DNA of 14,437 nt from Rhodospirillaceae bacterium. GTDB lineage: Bacteria; Pseudomonadota; Alphaproteobacteria; Rhodospirillales; Magnetospirillaceae. The stretch spans positions 1 to 14,437 of the forward strand of contig DUZC01000019.1 in NCBI GenBank assembly GCA_013349735.1, written 5' to 3'. The translations under genes were made by a program, and so were the position numbers. Shown piece by piece: positions 7,312 to 14,437 of the stretch (within the stretch, counting starts at the first letter, position 1; each line of letters starts with the position of its first letter). The notes beneath the pieces were generated by a model. That model saw only the letters and a program-made list of their open reading frames with translations. It did not search any database and was not told the origin of the DNA.

Positions 7312-8799
7312 TCAGAATCTCGGAAGGTCGGGAAAAGGCAAACGGCCACCGGAAACATGCATGCGGCCCATTTCGGCGCAACGATGCAACAAAGGAAAAA
7401 CCTTGCCCGGGTTCAACAAGCGCCCTGGATCAAAGGCGTCCTTAAGCGCACGCTGCTGGCAGAGATCAATCTCGGTGAACTGGTCCGGCATCAAATCACG
7501 CTTTTCTACGCCGACGCCATGTTCACCGGTCAGCACGCCACCGACTTTGACACAGGCACGCAGAATATCCGCGCCAAACGCTTCGGCGGCATCCAACTGG
7601 CCGGGCTGGTTGGCGTCATAAAGGATCAGGGGATGCAGATTGCCGTCACCGGCATGAAAAACATTGGCCACCTTAAGGTCATATTGGCGGGACAGGACGG
7701 CGATGGTTTCAAGAATTTCCGGAAGGCATCGCCGCGGAATGGTGCCGTCCATGCAATAGTAATCCGGCGATAAACGCCCGACCGCCGGAAAGGCGGCCTT
7801 GCGCCCCGCCCAAAAAGCCAGACGCTGTTGCTCGCTTTCGCTGACCCTCAGCGAGCTGGCGCCGGTCGCCTTTGCCAAACCCTCGACCCGAGAGATCAAA
7901 TGATCCACTTCCACGGCAGGCCCATCCAACTCGATGATCAGCAAAGCTTCGGCATCCCGCGGATAGCCGGCATGAACAAAATCTTCGGCGGCCTGGATGG
8001 CCGGACGGTCCATCATCTCCATGCCCGCTGGGATAATGCCGGCGCCGATGACTTTTGCCACCATCGAGGCGGCCGTCGCGTTGGAGGGAAATCCTACCAA
8101 CAAGGCGCGCGCGGTTTCAGGCTTTGGCGTCAGGCGAACCGTAATTTCGGTGACCACACCCAGCATGCCCTCGGAGCCGATGACCACACCCAACAGATCA
8201 TAGCCCGCGGCATCCAGCCCCCCTTCGCCCAGCCTTAGGATCTCACCGTCGATGGTGACCATTTCAACGGCCAAGACATTATGGCTGGTCATGCCATATT
8301 TTAGGCAATGAACCCCACCCGAATTCTCGGCAACATTGCCGCCGATGGTGCAGGCGATCTGGCTTGACGGGTCCGGGGCGTAATAAAAGCCAAGATGCTG
8401 TACCGCCTGGGTGATCGCCAGATTGGTGACGCCCGGTTGTACGGTGGCGCTGCGATTGACGGGATCAATCGCCAGAACGCGATTGAATCGGGCCATCGCC
8501 AGCACGAGTCCGTCGGCCAGAGGAAGGGCGCCGCCGGAGAGCGAGGTGCCGGCGCCGCGGGGCACGATCTTGACTTTCAATTGATGGCATAAACGCAAAA
8601 TGGCCGCCACCTGGGCGGTGGTTTCGGGAAGCACCACGACCAAGGGCGGTTGGCGATAGGCGGTCAAACCGTCGCTTTCATAAACGGACAGTGCCTGCTG
8701 ATCGACGATGACCGCCTCGGCCGGCAAAATGCCCAGCAGGCCGGCCACCAATCGGGGCCGATCGGCCAACACGGCCGGATCGGGGATAGGCATCTCCAT
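7312..8799 (-). CDS. glcD: Glycolate oxidase, FAD-linked catalytic subunit GlcD
   Basis: A 495-residue flavoprotein that oxidises glycolate to glyoxylate with GlcE and GlcF. The ATG at 8799 is chosen because GGAGG lies 6 nt before it. The frame extends upstream to 8871, but the extra 24 residues lie in the divergent promoter region. The FAD-binding PCMH domain shows PRGAGTSLSGGAL (80-92) and GGNVAENSGGVHCLKYG (153-169). The C-terminal FAD-oxidase domain shows HAGDGNLHP (382-390), GEHGVGVEKR (425-434) and the closing FDPGRLLNPGKVFP, followed by a ~26-residue tail (HRCAEMGRMH...). Length agrees with E. coli GlcD (about 499). First gene of glcDEF and divergent from glcB. D-lactate dehydrogenases of the same superfamily are the main alternative, but the subunit set and neighbour favour glycolate. 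Confidence 0.96.
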   Translation of the reverse strand: MEMPIPDPAVLADRPRLVAGLLGILPAEAVIVDQQALSVYESDGLTAYRQPPLVVVLPETTAQVAAILRLCHQLKVKIVPRGAGTSLSGGALPLADGLVLAMARFNRVLAIDPVNRSATVQPGVTNLAITQAVQHLGFYYAPDPSSQIACTIGGNVAENSGGVHCLKYGMTSHNVLAVEMVTIDGEILRLGEGGLDAAGYDLLGVVIGSEGMLGVVTEITVRLTPKPETARALLVGFPSNATAASMVAKVIGAGIIPAGMEMMDRPAIQAAEDFVHAGYPRDAEALLIIELDGPAVEVDHLISRVEGLAKATGASSLRVSESEQQRLAFWAGRKAAFPAVGRLSPDYYCMDGTIPRRCLPEILETIAVLSRQYDLKVANVFHAGDGNLHPLILYDANQPGQLDAAEAFGADILRACVKVGGVLTGEHGVGVEKRDLMPDQFTEIDLCQQRALKDAFDPGRLLNPGKVFPLLHRCAEMGRMHVSGGRLPFPDLPRF

Positions 8800-8923
8800 A
8801 ACGATCCTCCACGGGCGATCTTTTCGCACCTGATTTAAGTGGAGCGTCGCATGGCCGATTGAAAGGGACAAGCGGATAGAGGAAGATCAGATCGGACAAT
8901 AAAAAAAGATTGGAGAACAGGCT
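8800..8923. promoter_or_regulatory. Divergent glcD / glcB promoter region
   Basis: These 124 bp separate the divergent starts of glcDEF and glcB and must hold both promoters and probably a shared operator, since both units serve glyoxylate metabolism. Visible on the + strand: TTGAAA at 8859-8864 with only a weak -10-like GAAGAT 17 nt on; an A-run at 8901-8907; and GGAG at 8912-8915, 8 nt before the glcB GTG. The imperfect palindrome CACCT-N5-AAGTG at 8827-8841 is a possible operator half-site pair, but four of five matches is weak. E. coli uses a GntR-family activator, GlcC, for its glc operon; no such gene lies in this window. Promoter function is inferred from gene layout. Confidence 0.55.
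8806..8810 (-). promoter_or_regulatory. Strong Shine-Dalgarno of glcD
   Basis: On the minus strand GGAGG is followed by ATCGTT and the ATG at 8799. This near-perfect site decides the start of glcD and rules out the longer reading frame beginning at 8871. Confidence 0.85.
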
Positions 8924-11107
8924 GTGGTGAAATTCGTCGACCGCGCAGGACTGCAGATCGCTTCGGAACTTCATGACTTTGTCGTGGACGAAGTCTTACC
9001 GGGAACCGGTATTGAAGCCGGGCGGCTTTGGGCAGGACTGGCAGCGATGCTCGAAGATTTGGTTCCGGTCAACCGTGCCCTGCTGGCAAGACGCGATGAA
9101 CTGCAGTTGGCCATTGACAGCTGGCATCAACAGCGCCGGGGTCAGGCGCACGATCCCGCGGCCTACAAAAGCTTTCTCCAGGAAATTGGTTATCTGCTGC
9201 CGGAAGGACCGGACTTCCAGATCCGTACCGCTGGTGTCGACGCGGAAATTGCGACCCTTGCCGGGCCACAGCTGGTGGTGCCCATCACCAATGCGCGCTA
9301 TGCGCTGAATGCCGCCAATGCCCGCTGGGGCAGTCTCTATGATGCGCTTTATGGCACGGATGCCATTGCCGAAAGCGATGGCGCCGAAAAGGGCAAGAGC
9401 TACAATCCAAAGCGGGGTGCCAAAGTCATCGCCTTTGCCCGTCAGGTGCTGGATCAGGCGGCGCCCTTGGCGAAAGGGTCGCACAGTCAGGCCAACGGTT
9501 ATAAAGTTGTGGATGGCCGACTTCAGGTGTCGATGCAAGCGGGCGGCAGCGAGGGATTGGCGCAGCCAGAAGGCTTTGTCGGCTATCAGGGCGAGGCCGC
9601 GGCGCCGACTGTCCTCTTGCTGGTTCATCATGGTCTGCATCTGGAAATCAAGATTGATCGCGGCCACCCCATCGGTCGGGATGACCCCGCCGGAATTGCC
9701 GATCTGGTTTTGGAATCGGCGCTGACCACCATTGTCGATCTCGAAGATTCGGTGGCGGTTGTCGATGCGGCCGACAAAGTCGAGGCCTATCGCAATTGGC
9801 TGGGGTTACTCAAAGGCAATCTTGAGGCCGAACTGCCCAAGGGGGACCGGATGGTGAAACGGCGGCTTAATGCTGACCGGGTCTATGTCACGCCCTCGGG
9901 GGGGCGTTTGACCCTGCCGGGCCGCAGCCTTCTGCTGGTCCGCAATGTCGGCCATTTGATGACCACCGATGCCATCTGCATGAAGGATGGCAGCTGGGTC
10001 CCCGAAGGCCTTCTCGATGGCCTGTTCACGTCGCTGATTGCCCTGCATGATATTACCGGGGCCCGCGGCAACAGCCGGGCCGGCTCGATTTACATCGTCA
10101 AACCGAAGATGCACGGCCCAGACGAGGTGGCCTTTACCAACACGCTGTTCGGACGCGTTGAACAATTGCTGGGGTTGGCGCCCTTTACCATCAAAATGGG
10201 CATCATGGATGAAGAGCGGCGGACCTCCGTCAATCTTAAAGAATCTATCCGTGCCGCCCAGGATCGGGTGGTCTTCATCAATACCGGGTTCCTGGATCGG
10301 ACCGGCGATGAGATGCATACCTCGATGGAAATCGGACCGATGATCCGCAAGGGTGACATGAAAAGCGCCGCCTGGATCAAGGCCTATGAAGACTGGAACG
10401 TGGATATCGGGCTGGCCGCCGGCTTGCGCGGCAAGGCCCAGATCGGCAAAGGGATGTGGGCCATGCCCGATCGCATGGCGGATATGCTGGCGACCAAGCA
10501 GGCCCATCCTTTGGCCGGTGCCAATACCGCCTGGGTTCCCTCGCCCACCGCGGCGACCCTGCATGCCTTGCATTATCACCAGGTCGAAGTGGCCGCTCGC
10601 CAGGAGGCGCTGAAAAGCCGGGCGCGCGCCAGCCTGGATCAGCTATTGACCATTCCGCTGGCCGACCGTCCCAATTGGTCGGAAGCCGAGATCCAGCAGG
10701 AACTGGACAATAATGCCCAGGGCATTCTTGGCTATGTGGTCCGCTGGATCGATCAAGGCGTCGGCTGTTCCAAGGTTCCCGATATCCATGATATCGGCCT
10801 GATGGAAGACCGGGCGACTTTGCGCATTTCCAGCCAGCATATGGCCAACTGGTTGCATCATGGCGTCTGTTCCGCCGAACAGGTGATGGCGACGCTTAAG
10901 CGCATGGCGGCGGTGGTGGACGGACAAAATGCCGGCGATCCGGCCTATCGTCCGATGGCCAGTGATTTTGATGGCAGTCTGGCCTTTAAGGCAGCTTGCG
11001 ATCTGGTCTTTGAAGGGCGGGTCCAACCCAACGGCTATACCGAACCGGTCCTGCATCGCCGCCGCCGCGAGGTAAAGGGGCGCTCTGGTCCCCTTAACGG
11101 AGCATAG
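8924..11107 (+). CDS. glcB: Malate synthase G
   Basis: A 727-residue enzyme that condenses glyoxylate with acetyl-CoA and water to give malate and CoA in the cytoplasm, using Mg2+. Length matches isoform G (E. coli 723). The active site is complete by comparison with the E. coli and M. tuberculosis enzymes: Arg340 in LVRNVGHLMTTDA, Mg ligands Glu430 (MGIMDEERRTSVN) and Asp458 (NTGFLDRTGDE), the catalytic Asp629 in LMEDRATLRISSQ, and Cys615 (GVGCSKVPD). IVDLEDSVA is at 270-278 and GKGMWAMPD at 508-516. The start is the first of two consecutive GTG codons (8924 and 8927); GGAG at 8912 suits either. It stands alone on the + strand, divergent from glcDEF whose product glyoxylate is its substrate. 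In E. coli glcB lies inside the glc operon in the same direction, so the layout differs. Confidence 0.97.
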   Translation: MVKFVDRAGLQIASELHDFVVDEVLPGTGIEAGRLWAGLAAMLEDLVPVNRALLARRDELQLAIDSWHQQRRGQAHDPAAYKSFLQEIGYLLPEGPDFQIRTAGVDAEIATLAGPQLVVPITNARYALNAANARWGSLYDALYGTDAIAESDGAEKGKSYNPKRGAKVIAFARQVLDQAAPLAKGSHSQANGYKVVDGRLQVSMQAGGSEGLAQPEGFVGYQGEAAAPTVLLLVHHGLHLEIKIDRGHPIGRDDPAGIADLVLESALTTIVDLEDSVAVVDAADKVEAYRNWLGLLKGNLEAELPKGDRMVKRRLNADRVYVTPSGGRLTLPGRSLLLVRNVGHLMTTDAICMKDGSWVPEGLLDGLFTSLIALHDITGARGNSRAGSIYIVKPKMHGPDEVAFTNTLFGRVEQLLGLAPFTIKMGIMDEERRTSVNLKESIRAAQDRVVFINTGFLDRTGDEMHTSMEIGPMIRKGDMKSAAWIKAYEDWNVDIGLAAGLRGKAQIGKGMWAMPDRMADMLATKQAHPLAGANTAWVPSPTAATLHALHYHQVEVAARQEALKSRARASLDQLLTIPLADRPNWSEAEIQQELDNNAQGILGYVVRWIDQGVGCSKVPDIHDIGLMEDRATLRISSQHMANWLHHGVCSAEQVMATLKRMAAVVDGQNAGDPAYRPMASDFDGSLAFKAACDLVFEGRVQPNGYTEPVLHRRRREVKGRSGPLNGA

Positions 11108-11216
11108 TCTCTGTCGCGCTTCGGGGGAACAGGACACGGATTTGATAGGATCACACCGGATGAACGCGGATGATTTTTGTGCCTTTGGACGAACATCGAA
11201 CATCTCGGGGTCGAGG
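11108..11216. other. Convergent intergenic gap between glcB and the acyltransferase-hydrolase gene
   Basis: This 109-bp gap lies between two genes facing each other, where terminators would be expected. No strong GC-rich hairpin followed by a T-run is visible on either strand. The best candidate is a small hairpin (CTCG/CGAG, loop of 4, 11204-11215, extendable by 2 weaker pairs) just past the stop of the minus-strand gene, with no T-run. A perfect tandem repeat of the 7-mer GAACATC occupies 11191-11204. No coding region is supported here. Confidence 0.5.
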
Positions 11217-13502
11217 TTATTCTGTTCCGGGACAAACAGTGACCGCGTTGTCGTCTCCACCCAGCGATTCGATGAAGTCGATGACCATTTGCTGACAGCC
11301 GCCAAGATCCTCGTTCAGGATGCCGTGACGGCTGGCGGGGATCATCTGCAGACGGCGAAAGGATGCCGAGGTCAGACGCTGATGGATCAGGGTGGCGCTG
11401 ATGGGATCGACCACCCGATCTTCGCTGCCCTGTAACAGCAGACAGGGGGTCTTGACCAGCGCGAGCCGTTCCTTCAGCTCCTCGACCATTTGTCGCAACT
11501 GGTTCAACGCACTGACCGGAATATTGCGATAATTGATGTCCGGATGTTCCGAGTCATTGGGCCGGAAGACCACCAGCCCATCACGGTTCGACAGACGGCG
11601 CACAATCTCATTGGCGGAATGGATGAAAGGCACCACCGCCAAATTGGCATTGCGGAATTTGAGCGGCGCCGAACAGCTTACCACCCCGGCCAGCTTTTGT
11701 GGATGCAAAGCGGCGCAGATCAGGGACAGCGCACCGCCCGAGGAAAACCCCACCAGCGCAATCTGATCGACAAAGGGCGACAGAATCTGAATGCCGCGGC
11801 GCACCGAGGCAAGCCAGTCCTGCCAGCGCTTTTTGCGCAAATCCCAAGGTGAACTGCCATGGCCGGCCAGGCGAACCCCCAGGACCGGATAGCCGCGTTG
11901 AAGCAGGCGGTCCCCCAAGGAACGCAATTCGGCCGGCGAGGCCAAAAAGCCATGCACCAGCAAAACACCCAGGCGCCGCGGTTTTTCCGGCGCCAACCAA
12001 AAAGGCAGGGCGCTTTGGCTGGCGGTCTCCTGGCTGTTGATATCGGCAAAGCGCGGTTGGGCAAAATGTTTCCGGGCCCAGGCCAGCGCCTTCAATTCTT
12101 CAGCAAACAGCAAATGCGATAAGGTTTGATCATCAAGCGCGGCAGCCTCATCCAGGGCTTGAGCGGCGATGCCCGCCACCGCCTTGATCGGGGCCGCTTC
12201 ATTGATATAGACCCCCAAAGGATTTTCCTTACGGATGCTGTCAAAGGCCGTGGCCTCTTTCAGCTTTGGCAGCACCCGATAAAATTCGGGGCCCCGTTCC
12301 AGGACGCCCGAGGCTTCCGCAACATCTAAAAGATCGGTAAGACCGGGACAGCTGTCATCGATGACCCCGGCATAGCGTTCCGGGGCAACTAGGCCACGGT
12401 GCAGATGCACCTCGGGGCTGCGCTGCAAAGCCCGGATGGCCAGAAAAAGGGCGTGATGAAACTGCCTTCGCGGGATGTCGGGCTGTCCGACCGTCAACCG
12501 ATAGTGCAGCAGGCTGGCCGCCAGATGGCTAAGATTGATGGTGGTGGGTTCGTAAAGCCGGCCCATGGTCCGGTCCCGCAGCGCCAGGGATTGATGGCGC
12601 AACTGACGGGCAACCAATTGAGATTCCACCGGTCCATGCTGGGCGTCAAGGCTGAACAGCTGGTCAAGATCGGCCGCATTTTCCAACAAGGTCCGCCAAT
12701 AACCCAACCCCCGTCTGGACCAGCGTCCATCGGCGGGAATGGCGCTTCCCAGACGCAGATCCATATCGGTGTTCCGTAATAAGATATTGCTTTCCACCAG
12801 CAATTCTTCGGCCTGCTGCGGATGGCGTCGGGTAAAACCGTCGATCAAGCGATGCAGCGCGGTCTCGTCGACGCGTAAGGGATAGAAGGTAATATTGCCC
12901 GGAACCATCAGAGTGGGGCGGTTCAGGGCGGTCAGCAATTCCTGGCGCGACAGGTTCAGAGATTGCATCCATTTATGCAGCAGGTCGTCGTCATTGACCG
13001 AGCGTAAGGCGATTTTAAAGGCCGCCAGAGTCGAAGCCAGAACCGACGCGCCGGAATGATGTTTGCGCCGGGTTCGGGCGCTGCGCGAATAGACGGCGTA
13101 ATCGCCGGTCGCATCCAGGACCAGGCGATCCTTGACCATGCCTCCTTCGGGAAAAATCAAGACCTTGCGGCCCCGCAGGATCTCCTCGGCCAGGAACGGC
13201 AAGAGCCGCGGATGGTCATTGGGCACGGCGCCCAGGCCCAGGAGATAGCGGCTGAAGCGGTCGTCTTGCTGAAAAAACTCAGCCGAGGCGACCGACCGCA
13301 CCAAGGCGCCGGTATGGCGATGGATCAGATATTGCGGAATGAAGGTTTCGAAACGGGCAAAATGATTAAACAGAAAAATATCGCCGGCTTGCAGCATACC
13401 ATCGGCATGATGCAGGCGGATATTGACCGCAAGCGCGCGCTCCAACCGCTCCAGGATCGCCGCGGTGCGGCGAAGGCTGGAGAGGTTGAAGGCCAGATCC
13501 AT
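11217..13502 (-). CDS. Fusion of a PlsB/PlsC-like glycerolipid acyltransferase with an alpha/beta-hydrolase
   Basis: A 761-residue protein from the ATG at 13502, 8 nt after the thiC stop. The frame stays open upstream but only as a shadow of thiC; no clear ribosome site is seen, so coupling to thiC translation is likely. Acyltransferase part: NHFARFET (His47, Glu52) stands where the catalytic H-X4-D motif is expected, so the acidic residue is Glu; FPEGGMVKD at 117-125 matches the substrate-binding motif; and ITFYPL near 203-208 may be motif IV. Residues ~315-440 (TTINLSHLAASLLHYRL, then SPEVHL, then LGVYIN) recall the C-terminal region of glycerol-3-phosphate acyltransferase PlsB (from memory). 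Hydrolase part, ~505-750: LLVHGF 514-519, nucleophile Ser587 in GFSSGG, Asp695 in GSEDRVVD, His726 in SRHGIL, a complete triad as in lipases and carboxylesterases. No membrane helix or signal peptide is obvious. Substrates are unknown; a lipid acyl-transfer or deacylation role is inference. Confidence 0.85.
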   Translation of the reverse strand: MDLAFNLSSLRRTAAILERLERALAVNIRLHHADGMLQAGDIFLFNHFARFETFIPQYLIHRHTGALVRSVASAEFFQQDDRFSRYLLGLGAVPNDHPRLLPFLAEEILRGRKVLIFPEGGMVKDRLVLDATGDYAVYSRSARTRRKHHSGASVLASTLAAFKIALRSVNDDDLLHKWMQSLNLSRQELLTALNRPTLMVPGNITFYPLRVDETALHRLIDGFTRRHPQQAEELLVESNILLRNTDMDLRLGSAIPADGRWSRRGLGYWRTLLENAADLDQLFSLDAQHGPVESQLVARQLRHQSLALRDRTMGRLYEPTTINLSHLAASLLHYRLTVGQPDIPRRQFHHALFLAIRALQRSPEVHLHRGLVAPERYAGVIDDSCPGLTDLLDVAEASGVLERGPEFYRVLPKLKEATAFDSIRKENPLGVYINEAAPIKAVAGIAAQALDEAAALDDQTLSHLLFAEELKALAWARKHFAQPRFADINSQETASQSALPFWLAPEKPRRLGVLLVHGFLASPAELRSLGDRLLQRGYPVLGVRLAGHGSSPWDLRKKRWQDWLASVRRGIQILSPFVDQIALVGFSSGGALSLICAALHPQKLAGVVSCSAPLKFRNANLAVVPFIHSANEIVRRLSNRDGLVVFRPNDSEHPDINYRNIPVSALNQLRQMVEELKERLALVKTPCLLLQGSEDRVVDPISATLIHQRLTSASFRRLQMIPASRHGILNEDLGGCQQMVIDFIESLGGDDNAVTVCPGTE

Positions 13503-13510
13503 CTGGTGCG

Positions 13511-14437
13511 CTATGGTTTCGGCGTTGGCAAATAGATTTCTGAGCCGGCGGCGCGGAACTCGGCCGACTTTTCCGCCATACCATTTCGGGCTTCGTCCCG
13601 CACTTCCTGCGAGATTTTCATGGCACAAAATTTTGGGCCGCACATCGAACAGAAATGAGCCAGCTTGGCCCCTTCGGCCGGCATGGTCAGATCGTGGAAC
13701 TGCTGGGCGGTGTCCGGATCCAAGGACAGATTGAACTGATCCTTCCAGCGGAATTCGAAACGTGAACGGCTGAGGGCATCATCGCGCAGTCGGGCCGCCG
13801 GATGCCCTTTGGCCAGGTCCGCCGCATGGGCTGCGATTTTATAGCTGATGACCCCGGTTTTGACATCATTGCGGTCCGGCAAGCCAAGATGTTCCTTGGG
13901 TGTCACGTAACAAAGCATGGCCGTGCCATACCAGCCAATCATCGCCGCACCGATGGCCGAGGTAATATGGTCATAGCCCGGCGCGATGTCGGTGGTCAGC
14001 GGCCCCAAAGTATAAAAGGGCGCCTCGCCGCAGCTGGCCAGCTGCTTATCCATGTTTTCCTTGATCTTGTGCATGGGCACATGGCCCGGCCCTTCGATCA
14101 TCACCTGGGCGTCATAGCCCCAAGCGACCTTGGTTAACTCGCCCAAAGTCTCCAATTCGGCAAATTGGGCGGCGTCATTGGCATCGGCATTGGACCCGGG
14201 GCGCAGGCCGTCGCCCAGAGAAAAGCCGATGTCATAGGCGCGCATGATGGCGCAGATATCTTCGAAATGTTCATAAAGGAAGCTTTCCCGGTGATGGGCC
14301 AGGCACCATTTCGCCATGATCGACCCGCCCCGAGAAACGATGCCGGTGACCCGCCGGGCCGTCAAGGGCACATGGGCCAGTCGGATACCGGCATGAATGG
14401 TGAAGTAATCGACCCCTTGTTCGGCCTGTTCGATCAG
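13511..14437 (-). CDS. thiC: Phosphomethylpyrimidine synthase ThiC, C-terminal part (5' end outside the window)
   Basis: The frame runs without a stop from the right edge to the TAG at 13511-13513, giving the last 308 residues of ThiC (full-length proteins are about 600). ThiC is the radical-SAM enzyme that rearranges aminoimidazole ribotide to hydroxymethylpyrimidine phosphate, the pyrimidine half of thiamine. The fragment starts LIEQAEQGVDYFTIHAG and carries family motifs TGIVSRGGSIMAKWCL, GDGLRPGS, MIEGPGHVPMHKI, LGPLTTDIAPGYDHI and LCYVTPKEHLGLP. The C-terminal CSMCGPKFC (Cys263, 266, 271 of the fragment) is the unusual CX2CX4C site for the radical-SAM [4Fe-4S] cluster. Any GTG at 14371 is internal, not the start. 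thiC is commonly under a TPP riboswitch, but its leader lies outside the window. The next gene starts 8 nt downstream and is probably in the same transcript. Confidence 0.97.
   Translation of the reverse strand: MIEQAEQGVDYFTIHAGIRLAHVPLTARRVTGIVSRGGSIMAKWCLAHHRESFLYEHFEDICAIMRAYDIGFSLGDGLRPGSNADANDAAQFAELETLGELTKVAWGYDAQVMIEGPGHVPMHKIKENMDKQLASCGEAPFYTLGPLTTDIAPGYDHITSAIGAAMIGWYGTAMLCYVTPKEHLGLPDRNDVKTGVISYKIAAHAADLAKGHPAARLRDDALSRSRFEFRWKDQFNLSLDPDTAQQFHDLTMPAEGAKLAHFCSMCGPKFCAMKISQEVRDEARNGMAEKSAEFRAAGSEIYLPTPKP

Noticed and set aside
8800..8871. Longer glcD reading frame starting at 8871
   Set aside because: The ATG at 8799 has a GGAGG 6 nt upstream and matches family length; the extension would occupy the divergent promoter region.
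8816..8910. Inverted ATCTTTT / AAAAGAT pair and the CACCT-N5-AAGTG palindrome in the glcD-glcB gap as operators
   Set aside because: The first is A/T-run driven and about 80 bp apart; the second matches only 4 of 5 positions. Neither is strong enough to call without comparison to relatives.
9806..10579. 257-codon open frame antisense to glcB (also 8996-9667 and 10643-11305)
   Set aside because: These lie opposite the conserved malate synthase G frame, have low-complexity Gly/Arg/His/Pro-rich products without motifs, and are typical shadows in GC-rich coding DNA.
13503..13643. N-terminal extension of the acyltransferase-hydrolase frame into thiC
   Set aside because: The extra 47 residues are an out-of-frame reading of the conserved thiC 3' end; the ATG at 13502 just after the thiC stop is the sensible start.
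13511..14371. A complete short gene starting at the GTG at 14371
   Set aside because: The frame continues without a stop to the window edge and those 22 residues match ThiC, so the GTG is an internal Val codon.

Overview
The window holds ordinary, densely packed bacterial chromosome, with no RNA genes, mobile elements or CRISPR. Gene content and protein style (glcDEF opposite a malate synthase G gene, receiver domains of the kind found in DUF3369 proteins, GC-rich antisense shadows) suggest an alphaproteobacterium, probably Rhodospirillales. That placement is inference from memory of these families; no search was run.

Left block (1-4760), signalling. The 3' end of a histidine kinase gene on the + strand meets, tail to tail with a 4-base overlap, a minus-strand operon of three genes. 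In transcription order these are a soluble triple-PAS histidine kinase (2406-4760), a receiver + HD-GYP c-di-GMP phosphodiesterase (1351-2409), and a receiver protein with a coiled coil and no enzymatic output domain (521-1324). Start and stop codons overlap or nearly touch. The likely scheme is kinase to phosphodiesterase, so control of c-di-GMP. The third protein could be a phosphate sink, adaptor or competitor, and may also be served by the convergent kinase.

Central block (4863-11107), glycolate/glyoxylate metabolism. glcD, glcE and glcF (minus strand, 2-nt gaps) encode the three-subunit glycolate oxidase that makes glyoxylate. Divergent from it, across a 124-bp intergenic region, is glcB, malate synthase G, which condenses glyoxylate with acetyl-CoA to malate. 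Together they form a C2 assimilation module. No glcC regulator, glcG or glcA transporter lies in the window.

Right block (11217-14437). The 3' half of thiC (thiamine pyrimidine synthesis) runs in from the right edge. Eight bases after its stop codon begins a 761-residue protein joining a PlsB/PlsC-type glycerolipid acyltransferase region to a C-terminal alpha/beta-hydrolase with an intact Ser-Asp-His triad. This fusion is the most unusual protein in the window. There is no stretch over 300 bp without a gene; the three intergenic gaps are described individually.
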